Positions 23,358 through 37,100 of a stretch of DNA of 64,000 nt are shown here, one piece after another (the first letter of the stretch is position 1; the number at the start of each line of letters is the position of its first letter). The notes beneath the pieces are model-generated. The model ran no database searches, was not told the origin of the DNA, and saw only the letters and a list, made by a program, of their open reading frames with translations. The position numbers and the translations under genes were made by a program. Origin of the DNA: Mytilus galloprovincialis (Eukaryota; Mollusca; Bivalvia; Mytilida; Mytilidae); contig NC_134844.1 in NCBI RefSeq assembly GCF_965363235.1, positions 76,749,497-76,813,496 of the forward strand, read 5' to 3'.

Positions 23358-23884
23358 ATCATTTACCAGTACAATTGCACGATTTATCAATAAGTATCTA
23401 TATAAAGAAAAATCACAAAAATACTAAACTTCGAGAAAATTTGAAAACAAAAACCCCATTCAAATGGCAAAATCAAAAGGTCAAACACATCAAAGGAATG
23501 GATAACAACTGTCATATTCCTGTTTTGGTACAAGCATTTTCGTATGTAGAAAATGGTGGATTAAACCTGGTTTTATAGCTAGCGTAAACCTCTCACTTGT
23601 GTGCATGACAGAAGAAACACAAAAGGGCATTCAGACGAAGCACACCAGCAAAAAAACCATGAAAAATATCATAGAACCAGAAGAGAATGACGGAATGAAC
23701 AGAGTCAAGGCAAATGAATATCATCAAAAACAGACTAAACAGTAAACATGGTAAAAGTAATATTCGTTAAGACAAAAAAAAAATAAAAAAATACTATAAC
23801 ACGTACGTGGAGATAATGAATAACGTCAGTATCCATAATATTTACTTCAAAAATGTAGTATATTATTTGTGAAGTTGATACAGA

Positions 23885-24440
23885 TTATTTATGATCAACA
23901 AGGTCTTGGTACCTTCCGATGATTTTTTCTAGAAAAAGGACGAGATGTTCTTTGACATGCCCCTGATTCATTAACTTTCTGCTCAGACACTGGTGACGTT
24001 TTACAAAGTCTGAGTAGGAGCTTCAAGCTCTTGGATACTTTAAACAAGTTTGGAGGTAATTTTTCCCCCATATGCAGATAAAGTTGGCATATATATTGCT
24101 ACTTAAGTGGGGGGAATTGATAATTTCAAAATTGAAATCGTCTCGTTTGTCATAAATTCTAGTACTGAGATTACCGTGTATGTCAAATTCGAAATTTAAG
24201 TCTAAAAATGAAGCGGAGGAAGTCTGCCGTATCTTTTATTTCTAGTTCTGGGGGATATATTAATGAAACACAATAAGAAAAATTTGGATTGTTAATCGAA
24301 AGAACATCATCAATATATTTGAACGTGAAAATAAATGAACTGCCAAACTTTCATCAAATGCAATGAAGGTTTGACATTGTAGTAGTATTAGATATCAAGG
24401 ATGTGAATAGTCACTATACAAATCCTTGTTGATATCACGG
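23885..24440 (-). pseudogene. Decayed Penelope-like reverse-transcriptase relic
   Basis: On the minus strand the frame FKYIDDVLSINNP (YIDD at about 24305-24316) leads to IYPPELEIKDTADF. After several frame breaks, pieces such as YDKRDDFNF and KLMNQG, EKIIGRYQDLVDH are recognisable. These match a family of invertebrate retroelement RTs with a YIDDVL box. Stops and shifts show that it is dead. Confidence 0.6.
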
Positions 24441-24660
24441 TACCAAACTTTAACCTTTATACTGTATTTTCTTAAGTCCTTCATCAATTTAATACGAAAC
24501 TTTAAGTGCAAAAAAGTATAATTATTTTTCTCTAGCTCTGGACAGGAACGTATATATATTGATATATAGATATACTGTTCCCATGCAGCTCTGGATAGCT
24601 CGAAAAGTTTCTGTCAAAATTTTAGAAAGGTGGTTCAATAAATTTTGATAGATGTTTTCT

Positions 24661-24831
24661 TTAGTAAAAAATCTGCAGGTGCGAGTTTTGTCTGAAAAAG
24701 TCTTAGCAAAAAATCTGCAGGTGCGAGTTTTGTCTGAAAAAGTCTTAGTAAAAAATCTGCAGGTGCGAGTTTTGTCTGAAAAAGTCTTAGTAAAAAATCT
24801 GCAGGTGTGAGTTTTGTCTGAAAAAGTCTTA
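24661..24831 (+). repeat. 42-bp minisatellite upstream of CPSF6
   Basis: Four copies of a 42-bp unit (AAATCTGCAGGTGCGAG, TTTTGTCTGAAAAAGTCTTA), ending directly in a copy of a dispersed repeat (24825-24912). The unit resembles the edge of that dispersed repeat. Confidence 0.85.
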
Positions 24832-24973
24832 TATCAGTGACTCTCGTATCAAAAAAAGTTGAAATGGTAAAAAAAGTACGAATTTGACTGCATGAAGAGT
24901 ATTGATGACCTAATTTAAAATTATTTTTTTTTAGACCTCTAACGAATCATGGTTATATTTTATCCAATTTGAC

Positions 24974-25139
24974 GCTAACGTTAGCCGTAAATTACCGTTT
25001 GAACCCTGACGGTAAAGGGGCATTGCTAGGACTTGCTACCCTCACATTTGACCTCAGGTAAACTGTACGGCGGAGAAAAACGTAAAATTGTAGTCATTCC
25101 GACACCGATTTAACATTTACCTGATTATTCAAGAAAAAA
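24974..25139 (+). promoter_or_regulatory. Probable CPSF6 promoter / 5' UTR region
   Basis: More GC-rich than its surroundings, with several CpGs (ACGGCGGAG, CATTCCGACACCG), no TATA box, and a 12-bp perfect palindrome GCTAACGTTAGC at 24974-24985. The start codon follows AAGAAAAAAA. The promoter role is inferred from position only. Confidence 0.4.
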
Positions 25140-28100
25140 ATGGCGGATGGCGTGGACATCGATCTTTATGACAATTTAGAAGAAGGATTTGAACAGGTTC
25201 TCACTTTAAATCAATGCAGTTTATTACTTAAACATGAAACAATTAACTTTACCTACAAGACAATTATGCATCTTTTCAATTCTAAAACGATCTTGGTCAT
25301 TTAGTGGACAAAACAAATGCTTCCGCCATTTTGATTTATTTTTCGTTGAACAGGATATATTTCCTCACGTTTTTCAATAAATTTTCTTCATGAGTTATGC
25401 TAGTCTAAAATAATATGTCTGTAGCAGCAAATTTAATAATGGCAATTAATTTCCGTCTTCTTGAATACCAAAGACCATACAGTATTAACATCATAAACAT
25501 TATTTTTAACTTGGTGTGCTTGTTTCATTTTCCTGTGTTACGTGTGTATTAAAAGTGTATTTTTAGTGTAGTATCTAAGATGGTGTTTTAAGTGTTAAAC
25601 AACAAATGGAAGTTTTTGACGGGCTATAAGTAAACTTATGTTTCTTCTTCCACAAGTAAATTAATAGTGATGCACTGGCTTAGTCCAAATAATTATGACG
25701 TCTTGGAAGGCTATTTTAAATTTTTGCTTTGACGCCTTCCTTCGACATTATAAAGCTGAAGCCACCATTTTTCGGTTGGACTTTGAGACCCAAATTAGCC
25801 ATAAAATTTTCATTGTTCATGCAAAATATTTTCAATTAATCCCTACAGTAATAAAATAAGTTACAATTCCATCCTAGCTGGGAACTTGTCAACTGCTTTT
25901 TTAAAAACTTTTATCTGATATATAGAAATTCAGGTCCGTCAGATTTTACTAAGTTTGGTTCAAAAATATATTTTACACTCTGAAAATTAAGCATTTTTGA
26001 AATAAATCAGCTAAACATTTTAATAATGCAGTAAATTGCCTTTCAAAGTCCAACTGAAAATATGAGTTAGGCGTTATGACGTCAATGTAAGGCGTCAAAG
26101 AAAAAAAATATAAAAGCCTTTCAAGATGTCATAATTATTTGGACTAGCACTGACTATGATTAACTGGTCAGGAATAACCATAAATTGGTGGATAATTTTA
26201 TACCAACTAATGTAGACTAGTCCAAATAATTATGACGTCAAAGTTGCTTGCAAGGCTATTTTTTGTTTGTTACACATTCCTATGACATCATAACGCTGAA
26301 GCTATTTTTTTACATCTGGACTTTGAGAGAGAATTATATGGGGTTGGGGGAGGGTGGAGAAGGAGAACTTGGAGACCCAATGTTGGCAGGAAATCTGCTT
26401 CATAGCATTTTTATTGTGCTTATTGATGCAAAATATTTCCAGAAATATATAAAAGAAATGATATAATAAGATACGATTAACAATTACACCAATAGAATCA
26501 TTCTTGTTATTGTTTTAGTTTGCTGAACTCTGGAAAGAAAAGATTAAAAGTGTAAAATTCAACCATAAAGTTATGATTGCAATCTGATGATTAATCATAC
26601 TTAACAATGATCCATCTAAAAAATCATTAAATAAATTGGTTTCATTTTATGTCAATCTTTTATCAAAATGAAATAAATTTTGCTCATAGGAGGATCCAGG
26701 GGGAGGGTTTCAGGGGTTGGAACCCCTCTTTTTTTGGACGATCAATGCATTTAAATGGGGAAATATTGTTGGAAACCCCCCTCCCCCTTTTTGTCTTGGG
26801 AAGGGACCCCCCTTTTTAAAATGGCTGGATCTGCCCCTGATGCTTCCCATCTTTGACAGTCTGTTCTGTTCATTCCCATCTTTGGCAGTCTGTTTGGTTC
26901 AAACTGAACTATATTGCGTAGCATAAATTCTTACCTGCATTCAAAATCAGCTACTTTAAAGACCAGACATTTGAAGAAATGTCAAAACAGGTGTTCCCTA
27001 ATCTGGACGCACAAAAGTCTTTACATTAAATCTTCACAGTGAAACCAATCATATATAAAAAATTTCATGTCATGATTAATATATATAGAAGAAGTTGGGT
27101 ACGATTGTCAATGAGACAACTCTCCACTAGAGACCAAACAACACAGAAATTAACAACTATAGGTCATGTACATCCTTCAACAATGAGGGAAGTATGTTCT
27201 AAATTTGTTCACACAATATCATCTGAATATTTGTTTTATGAGATAACTAAAGGGTAGCCAATAGTCTACGGTGCAAGGATGCACCTCACTGCACATTAAA
27301 ACATTTTTTGTTCAAATTTTTGTAAGAGGTATTAAAGCATCTTTTTTCATTCATTTACTATAATAACCCTTGTCCTGATATAAAAACAGTTCGCAGGCTG
27401 ATTTTCAAATAAATCCACTGAAAATGAATAATGAACTGTAAAACTACATACGATATATTTAATTGAATAATTTATCTTTCAGAATGAGGAATTTACACAA
27501 GATGATGATTTGTATAATGATGTTATAACTGCATCCTCATCTGCAGAGTCTACTGAGGTAATTGATAGCTTTTTTAATGGCTCATGTATAATCTGTGTTG
27601 GCAAGCTCTTGTGGTATAATATATAAAAGGTTGTATATTTATTATGTATTTGACTCATTTAAGGGATTATTCTCTCTGAAAAAAATCTCTCCACATACTA
27701 TATAAAAAAGAAGATGTGGTATGATTGCCAATGAGACAACTATCCTAGCCACAAAAGACCAAAATGAGCACAGACATTAACAACTATAAGTCACCGTACG
27801 TCGTTCAACAATGAGCAAAGCCCATACCGCATAGTCAGCTATAATAGGCCCCGTTAAGACAATGTAAAACAATTCAAACGAGAAATCTAACAGCCTCATT
27901 TATGTAAAAAAATGAACAAAAAAAAAATATATGTAACACATAAACAAACAGTCTATACAACTATCATAGTTATTTAAGTTTCTGTTGGTAGCCAATTTCA
28001 CAGTAATCCACCTTTCAACAGTGTTTAGTATCAATGTATTCACCCTGTAGTGGGTCTCATTGGGGTCTAAGCGTGACGCGGGACTGCCAATTTTCTGTAA

Positions 28101-31100
28101 GCATGACACGTGAAAATTTTTGTGCCATGAAAACGGGAAATGAAGTCTAGCGGGACACTGGAAATTACAAAAACACGAAAATTGCTTACCTACATAGTGT
28201 AAGCGGGATACGTGAAGCTGACAAAACAGTAAGCGGGATCCGGGATCAGAACCCCCCAATGAGACCCCCCCTGTAGATGTAATCGGGTACAATGTTAAAG
28301 GGTGTAATTAAACTGTTTTACAATGACTATATATATAGCTATGATGCCTTGTTCAAGATGGGAGAGTTAGTTTCATATTTATAACCTTATGTGTACTGCA
28401 TTACATGAAAAAAAGATGTACATAAAAATAGTATTAACTTACTCACATAAAAAAGATAAATAGAATTGCCATAGTATTTGACAGTTCATACAGATATATG
28501 TTTGATATAAAGTGCATCCTATTATTGAGTTGTTTCAAGTCACAAACCTTCAAACTTATTCCTCTGAGAAAGTACTTCAAAATAGACTTACAAACAAATA
28601 GAGTTAACAGCTAACTTCTGTATCTTTATGTTAAATATATAAATATTTAAATGCTTGTTATTTTTCAGACAATAGAAGAAACAAAAGCTTTGTCAATATC
28701 TGTACCAGCAGGTTATAGTGGTAGGAGGATAAGTTTATATGTAGGAAACCTCACATGGGTAAGAATTTATTTGAGGTCAAAAATTTAATTTAAATTGTTT
28801 GATGTTGCCTTCGTACCAATACAAAAAACATTCTACCTGAGAAAAAAATGGGTAAGCATTGAACACATTTCGTTCACTGTATGAAAAGAAATTTAAAGCC
28901 CAGTGTCACCTATAGAAAAAGATAATAGAATGAAAATACATATCTTAATGTTGACAATTTTGTCAAAAACTTTAAAGTGTAGTAGGTCTGGATTGATTAT
29001 AAGAAGTCTCTTTTCCAGTCAACATCAAATAATTATGCAATTGGATTTTATTTTTCAGTGGACGACAGATCAAGATTTAACAGATGCCATAGCCTCAGTA
29101 GGAGTCACAGATTTAGTGGAGATTAAATTTTATGAAAATAGAGCAAATGGACAGTCTAAAGGGTATGTTTACAGTTTCCAAGCCTACAGATCTGGACATG
29201 TTTGAATTAATGTTAAACTCTGTCTTATTTACATAGCACCATGCAACTAAAAAATACCATCTTTTGGGGGGAAAATGTTAGAAGACTTAGTTAGCACAAT
29301 TTAACTTATTTACTCAGGTTTTAAAGAATGAAAAAATTAGAAATTTTCAAATAAAATTGAGAATGGAAATGGGGAATGTGTCAAAGAGACAACAACCCGA
29401 CCAAATAAAAAACAACAGCAGAGGGTCACCAACAGGTCTTCAATGTAGCGAGAAATTCCCGCACCCGGAGGCGTCCTTCAGCTGGCCCCTAAACAAATAT
29501 ATACTAGTCCAGTGATAATGAACGCCATACTAATTTCCAAATTGTACACAAGAAACTAAAATTAAAATAATACAAGACTAACAAAGGCCAGAGGCTCCTG
29601 ACTTGGGACAGGCGCATAAATGCGGTATGCTATTTTTGTTGATGTTGTGGAAGAACATCAGCTGTAAGATTGCCAAGAACAAATTCCTTTCTTGTAGAAA
29701 TAAAAATAAAATCTGGTTTAATACAGAAATTTTATGTTAATCATTTTCCCACCATTTTCATGATTTTGCACTTCAAAAAACTTTCAGATCTAAATTTAAT
29801 ATTAGATTAAATTATGTACAACATTTATTGATAAGAGGATATTATCCTTGGGGCAATCTAGACTCAGGTTGTATATGTAATTCTACTTCTTCAAATCAAA
29901 ATAATAAAGTGTATGTTTGGTGTTGACTTACGAAGAAAATTGTACACCAAGTGTGATCTAGTTTAATTTCACTGTTGGTGGTGATTTTCATAGTGAATCT
30001 TGTTGTAAAAAGTAAAATCACAAAAATACTGAACTCTGAGAAAAATACAAAATGGGAAGTCCGTATTCAAATGGCAAATCAAAAGAAAAGCTCAAACACA
30101 TCAAAACACAGCGCTCACTGAGAATGGTTCACTCTGAAATATCTAAAGGCATTATATAATAGAATCACTCTGAATCACTAGCATTTATATCTAAAGGCAT
30201 TATATAACAGCGTCACTTTGGATCACTAGCATTTATATCTAAAGGCATTATATAACAGTGTCACTCTGAATTACTAACATTTATATCTAAAGGCATTATA
30301 TAACAGCATCACTCTGAATCACTAGCATTTATATCTAAAGGCATTATATAACAGCGTCACTCTGAATCACTAGCATTTATATCTAAAGGCATTATATAAC
30401 AGCGTCACTCTGAATCACTAGCACTATATCTAAAGGCATTATATAACAGCGTCACTCTGAATCACTAGCATTTATATCTAAAGGCATTATATAACAGCGT
30501 CACTGAATCTCTAGCATTTATATCTAAAGGCATTATATAACAGTGTCACTCTGAATCACTAGCATTTATATCTAAAGGCATTATATAACAGTGTCACTCT
30601 GAATCACCAGCATTTACCCTGTTCCAAAGTAATTAACCTCACTCAGAGTGTTTTAAATTTAATCACCTCATATTTATTGATGGAAAGAGCTGCTTAAATA
30701 ACAAATACTATTTTTTTTTGGTCATTTTTAGGTTTGCAGTAGTGGTAGTTGGATCAGACAACTCTTCTAGGTTGATATTTGACAAACTACCAAAAAAAGA
30801 AATCCATGGCCAAGTTCCACAGGTAACAAATGCTAACAAACAGGCCCTAAGTCAATTTGAAGCCCAGTCAAAGAAAGATGGTGGACCTCCTCAAAATGGT
30901 AATTACAGTGAGTTGACTTCTTTTCATATATATATATAATATCTAAAGTCTTGATGATTGATAATACCTCAGTAAAGTGGGTAATTTTACTTAGGGGTTT
31001 ATTTCGCGAATAATTTGACTAGATAAAAAAAAGAAAATAAGTTGATTGAATACAAAAAATCATGAAAATAAGTTGATTAGATACAAAAAAATCTTGAAAA

Positions 31101-34100
31101 TATCTCTTCTTGAAAATTGCAATTTACAAGGAATATCATAAAAAGGACCAGAAAATCATAAAGGGGTTTTGTCAGACATTGCCAAAATTAACTCTGCTAA
31201 AATAAATACCACTTTACAGAATGTTATCAGTTGAATTTTCATCTTGTTTGTTTATGACCAAATACTGACATTATTGAAAAAAGAAAAGAACTTAATTTAC
31301 CATTAAGTGATCTTGAATTATGACTCATTATTTTTAGAAAGATATTTTCTTTTATTTCATACAGAACTTATGGCCAGGTTAGCTATTGTCATAACCCTTC
31401 AACCTTCATACATTTGTAGTTTGAACACCTAGGCATAGAATGTCAGACTGGGTATGAGACACCTCTTTTTATAAAGAGAAAAAGAGTAAAAAAAATTTAA
31501 TGCTTTTTCAGCTCCTAAAGCATCATGCTCTTTTTAACCTCTTGTAGGATCATTTAATTATATTGTTAACAAATACTAGGTAAGCAGTACACTGTATTAA
31601 ACCTCTAGTTCTACAGAGCTTGCACATTTTGTTCAAACGCTTTTCTAGGTCCCCCAGGTCCAAGACCTCAACAGCAGAGACCACCACCTGGAAAGCCAGG
31701 ATTTATGCCAAGACAGAACAGACCCCCAGGCCCAGGAGACGGTCCCCCACCAGGCCCGCCTCCACATGGTGGACCCCCTCCAGGATTCCCAGGTAAGAAA
31801 GAAAGAATAAATAAACTGGTTTGTGCATGAAATAATTCTGACAGAAGATTTTAATTAATATTTTTATTTCTACTGAACTTATTTGGAGATCATAAGGAAC
31901 ATTTTATTTTCTATTTTGCATCATTTTCTTGATATTTTTTAGTTATTTGCAATATTTTTTATGCCCTACCTACGATAGTAGAGGGGCATTATGTTTTCTG
32001 GTCTGTGTGTCCGTTCGTTCGTCCGTCCGTCTGTCCCGCTTCAGGTTAAAGTTTTTGGTCAAGGTAGTTTTTGATGAAGTTGAAGTCCAATCAACTTGAA
32101 ACTTAGTACACATGTTCCTTATGATATGATCTTTCTAATTTTAAAGCCAAATTAAAATTTTGACCCCAATTTCACGGTCCACTGAACATAGAAAATGAAA
32201 GTTCATGTTTCAGGTTAAAGTTTTTGGTCAAGGTAGTTTTTGATGAAGTTGAAGTCCAATCAACTTGAAACTTAGTACACATGTTCCCTATGATATTATC
32301 TTTCTAATTTTAATGCCTAATTATATTTTTTATCCAATTTCACGGTCCATTGAACATGGAAAATGATAGTGCGAGTGGGGCATCCGTGTACTTTGGACAC
32401 ATTCTTGTTTTAACATTCAAATTATCTTTTCAGATGTCAGGCTGTTACGAAACATTGATATCTTTATTATGACAAAAGTGAAGAATCAGAAACTTGTTTA
32501 TTTTGCACAGGACATAATTTTGATGCTATATTTTAAACTTAACTTTTCCTTTTTCAGGAGGACCACCACCTAGAGGATTCCCTCCAACATCTGGTCCCCC
32601 TCCAATGTCTGGACCACCTCCAGGACCACACATGAGATTTGGAGGTCCACCACCAGGAGGGCATGTTAGTTAATACTCATGTTGAAATTGTATTTAATAA
32701 TTAAGCAACTAGTACACCATTTAGTTAACTGGAGTTGTCATTTTGGTCTTTTGTGGATAGTTGTCTCATTGGCAATCATCATGATCATACCACATCTTCT
32801 TTTTTATATTGGTATGGATTAAACCGCTGTAAATGTTGCTCAGGGAATGGTACAATGGTCATTCGCATAAGTACATTGACCTCAATGAAAGATAAATACT
32901 AAGGATGATTATAAGCAGTCTTGAGTAATATTACAAGCAGAAATCTACAGATTGGTTCAATTTTCTTATAAGCAAAACCCAGTCAAATAAAAGTTATCAA
33001 GTACTATCATGTAATGTAGATTAAAAAAGAAACCTAAACATTTAATTTGCTACTTAATAAATAACCATGTCTCTTTATTCATGTTATTGTGAAATTTGTT
33101 TAGCCTAAAAACAAACTTAAAGTGTTTATAATTGAAGCAAATTATTATCACTATTTACACTACATATTTAATTTTAGTTGTAAAAACATTGTTAATTATT
33201 TCAAAGAAAAATTATTGATTGTATTGCCCTCATTTGTTATCAGATGATGAGAGGAGGCCCTCCACCTCCATTCAGAGGTCCACCACCACAAGATCCACGT
33301 GGACCACCTCCTCGTCCAGAGTGGGAAAGACCACCAGGTTAGATTAACTAATTGATTTCTGTAACTGGATTGATTTGCTTTTGTGGATTGAGGAAACATC
33401 GTAATTTCGTTGTACACTTGATTTTTGGTTTAAATGATTATACATGTTAGTTTCTAGGAGTTTTAGCCTATTAATCAATTTCCATATTTTGTGTTTTTGT
33501 TTAGCTACAGTATGCATTTAAGAAAGCCTCAATTCAAACATTGTCATTTATCAGTTTTAATTTGTCTAACACACCAAAAAAACTAATATCAATAGTTGAA
33601 TGTTGAAACTTTTGTCAGAAATCAACCATAGGATTTGATAAAAATAGTTTTCTCACACTTTTAAGTTCTAGAACATCCTTCATGCAAACCTTAAACTGAA
33701 AAAAAAACTAACTAAAAATGAAAAAAGTAGAGTTAAGAAATGAATAGCCTTCATTTTATTCTCAATACTTATCATTTGAAAGGTTTCTTTGAACAACCTC
33801 CTCAACAAGGAGGTAAGTGTGTCATTATTTCCTGGTAATCACTGTCTGAAATACCTCATGGTTGTAAGGTCCTGTTTGGTGAGGCCAGAATTAAAATGCT
33901 TATTGCCCAAACCAGACTTTTTTTTATTAGATTTAAACCCTCTGAATTTTTTATAATTGGCTAAGTAAACAATAAAATCAGTGATAGAAGAACTTCAATC
34001 TTAAATAATGGATTGAAAAATAACAAAAATACAAGTACTACCAAAACCAAATAATAAACAATAGAATACCATATCGAGGAATGTTTGCAGTTACTGAAAA

Positions 34101-37100
34101 CAAACTGAAAAGTACTTAATAATGTAAAAATCCTGCAGCCATGGACATGCATTCTTTCAGTTTAACCTTAATTGATTAAGCATTATAACTTACTTTTAAC
34201 AATTGGGATTTAAACGATTATAGAATAATTATCAAAAATATATTTTCTCAAAAACAATTTTGACTAAAAAATTCTGCAGACTTGTCATCTTAATTTTTTG
34301 TATTCCTTTTGACCTGTCATACACAAATAAAGCCATATGGAAGGATATTTAAATGAGGAGCAATAATATTTTTAGTTCTGGCCTGTTGTTGCATGTTGGG
34401 TAAAAGGAATTGTTCAGTTAAAGTATTGGAGATGTGTTAGACCAAAGCTATTGCCTTGAATTCATGCATCTCGTATACATATTTTCTTGGATTTGCAAGA
34501 AATATGAAATAGAAACTTTATCTATGCTTCTCAAATGATGAAAGACGGAGACCATTTATAATACAAAACATATATTATGCCTTTACAATTGAGTAAAAAT
34601 TGCTTTTTAAGGGTAATTTTGAACAGAAGATGTTTCTCGAATTGAAAATAAGCCTTTTCTATGTATGTCTGTTTATGTTTATATACAGTTCATGTTTAAA
34701 ATAAGCAAAATTCCATGTGTAAGAGAAATGACTTTAATATTCTATTTGTTTATGTTTTAGTAGGGTATCCTCCCAATGGGCCACCACCCCCAGGTCCTCA
34801 ACCAGTGCCACCACCTGGAGCAAGAATGCCACATCCAGGTAAGTTCATAGTTAACAATAGATCTTTAGATCTTTAAATGATAGAAATTGTAACTTTTCAT
34901 TGAAATTGAGAAAAGTTTGAAAGTGCCAATTTATGAATGAACAATTAAGCCACTGTATGTTCATGTAAGTACCTAATGGATAACTTTTATTGTCAAATAT
35001 CAATTGTTAATTATTCACATCCTAACAAAGATGCTAAAAGAGAACAAACTCTGTCCTTTAAGTCTCACTTCTTTTCCCTACCAATTCCAAAAGGAGAAGT
35101 AACTCCCTATGCTTTTGAAGTAGTGTGATCCATGATGTTATACTGTTTATGATTTATGCATTAACGATTTTGATTATAGGTATGCCACCAGCGAATCCTC
35201 CAATATCTTTGCCACCACCTGGCCATCCGACAGCTCCAGCACCACATGTTAATCCAGCTTTCTTTCCTCCACCCCATGGAGGGCCACCCCCTGCTGTGGC
35301 AGTAAGTATACTTTTGTATGTTATGTAGGTCAATGCTATCAATTTACAAGCGATGGATATATGTTTTAGCATTTGCATCAAAAATGTGAACATGGCTTAA
35401 CAGTATAAATTGCTTATATCTAAAATTTTAGCTGTATTATTTTCATTTATTATAAGTAATTTGTCTATTTAATGATAAGAAAAGCTAACACTGCTTGAAT
35501 TATTCCAATGAATACATACAGGTGGAGTTGGCAAATGGTGTCTGAAACTTTTAACTCTAATGGACATGTATACTGTTTCATATGAAAAAATACTACAATA
35601 ATCAGATCTTTGTCCTAAATCAGTTACAGTTTACCTGTTAATTAAAAATTTTCAAAGTACAGTGAAACCTGACTAAACCGAACCCTTTCGGGACTTGAGA
35701 TTTTGTTCGGTTTTGGCAGGTATTCGGTTTCATCAGGTTCACAATGCATAAAATGTGATATGATTGGTCTTCAGAAATAGTTTGGATTAGACAGGTTTCC
35801 GGTTTATTCAGGGTTCGGTTTAATCAGGTTTCACTGTACCAAAAAATTAGACAATGAAGACATGAAAAGAACACTAGATTTGCACAGAGTTTTATTATCC
35901 ATATTTGTAGTTAATTTTATAGTAATTTGATCAGATATCCATTGCTTTTCTCTCAATAAACCAATCAAATGTTGTGTTGTTAAATATCTTTTGCATTGTT
36001 CATCTGATACTTAAGCTATGAGGTTCATGTTTATAAATTTCTTTACAGCCTTTACATCCTGGAGGAGACCCATATGGAAGGCCACCACCAGTGTCATACC
36101 CTACAGACCCTTACAGACCTCCAGATCACTACTCTAGACCCCCTCCTGAAAGGTAATAGGAATACAGTAAATACTAGTTATTCAATCAAGTTTCTCTGAG
36201 CTCTGGTTCACAGTCATGCATTCAACACCACGATGTGTGATATTTATGAGATTCACATTCAATTTATAGCAGATAATGGGTTAAAAGTGAAAGAGGCTAA
36301 AACTTAAACACCAAACCAAAAAGCATACTATAAACTTTTTGTAATGTAATAATTAGTAACTAAAAACATTGTAGTGCTGAATTAAATGAAATAGTTTTAT
36401 CTTTAAGAATAAATTGAAGATTTCCGAAAGAGCATAATATGTTTGGAAAAACAGAAATTTTGAATGTATCATTGCTATGCAAGTCACTGAAATTTAAACA
36501 GTTTTAGTATTTCAAACAAAGAAAGACTAATTTGTAAACTTATAATTTTTAGACCAGAATCACCAGCCCTCAGTGAACAAGAATTTGAAGAGATTTTCCA
36601 GAGAAATAAGACTGTATCGAGTAGTGCTATATCCAGAGCTGTACAGGACGCAAGTGCAGGTACATTTCTTCTTTATATTTTTTTTTTTGAACACGTTGGA
36701 GGGATAAAAGTCAGATGAAGCATTTATTGACCTAAAAAGAATTAGTCTCCAGAAAAATTGCCAGATTTAACTTTTTTCCCACAATTTCAAATTATTTGCA
36801 ACAATTTGTGCACATGTACCATCTTGTTGTCTTGAACAAGGTTGACTCAAAATTTCAGATGAGTCTTAATTTTCCCATGGTCTCAAACTGTGTCCCATAT
36901 AAATATGTGTATTTTGACTCCTGATGCGTCAATATTTTCGGTTGACTCCAATCATATTTACCGTCTTAATAATAACAAAAGCATTCATTTTCTTAACTGT
37001 AAATAAACATGATCTAGGTGATTTAAATGGATTGAAGTGTTAATCAGACAATACAAGTATAATTTAATTCCCACTGACCACACTGTATTGATTGGTGATA

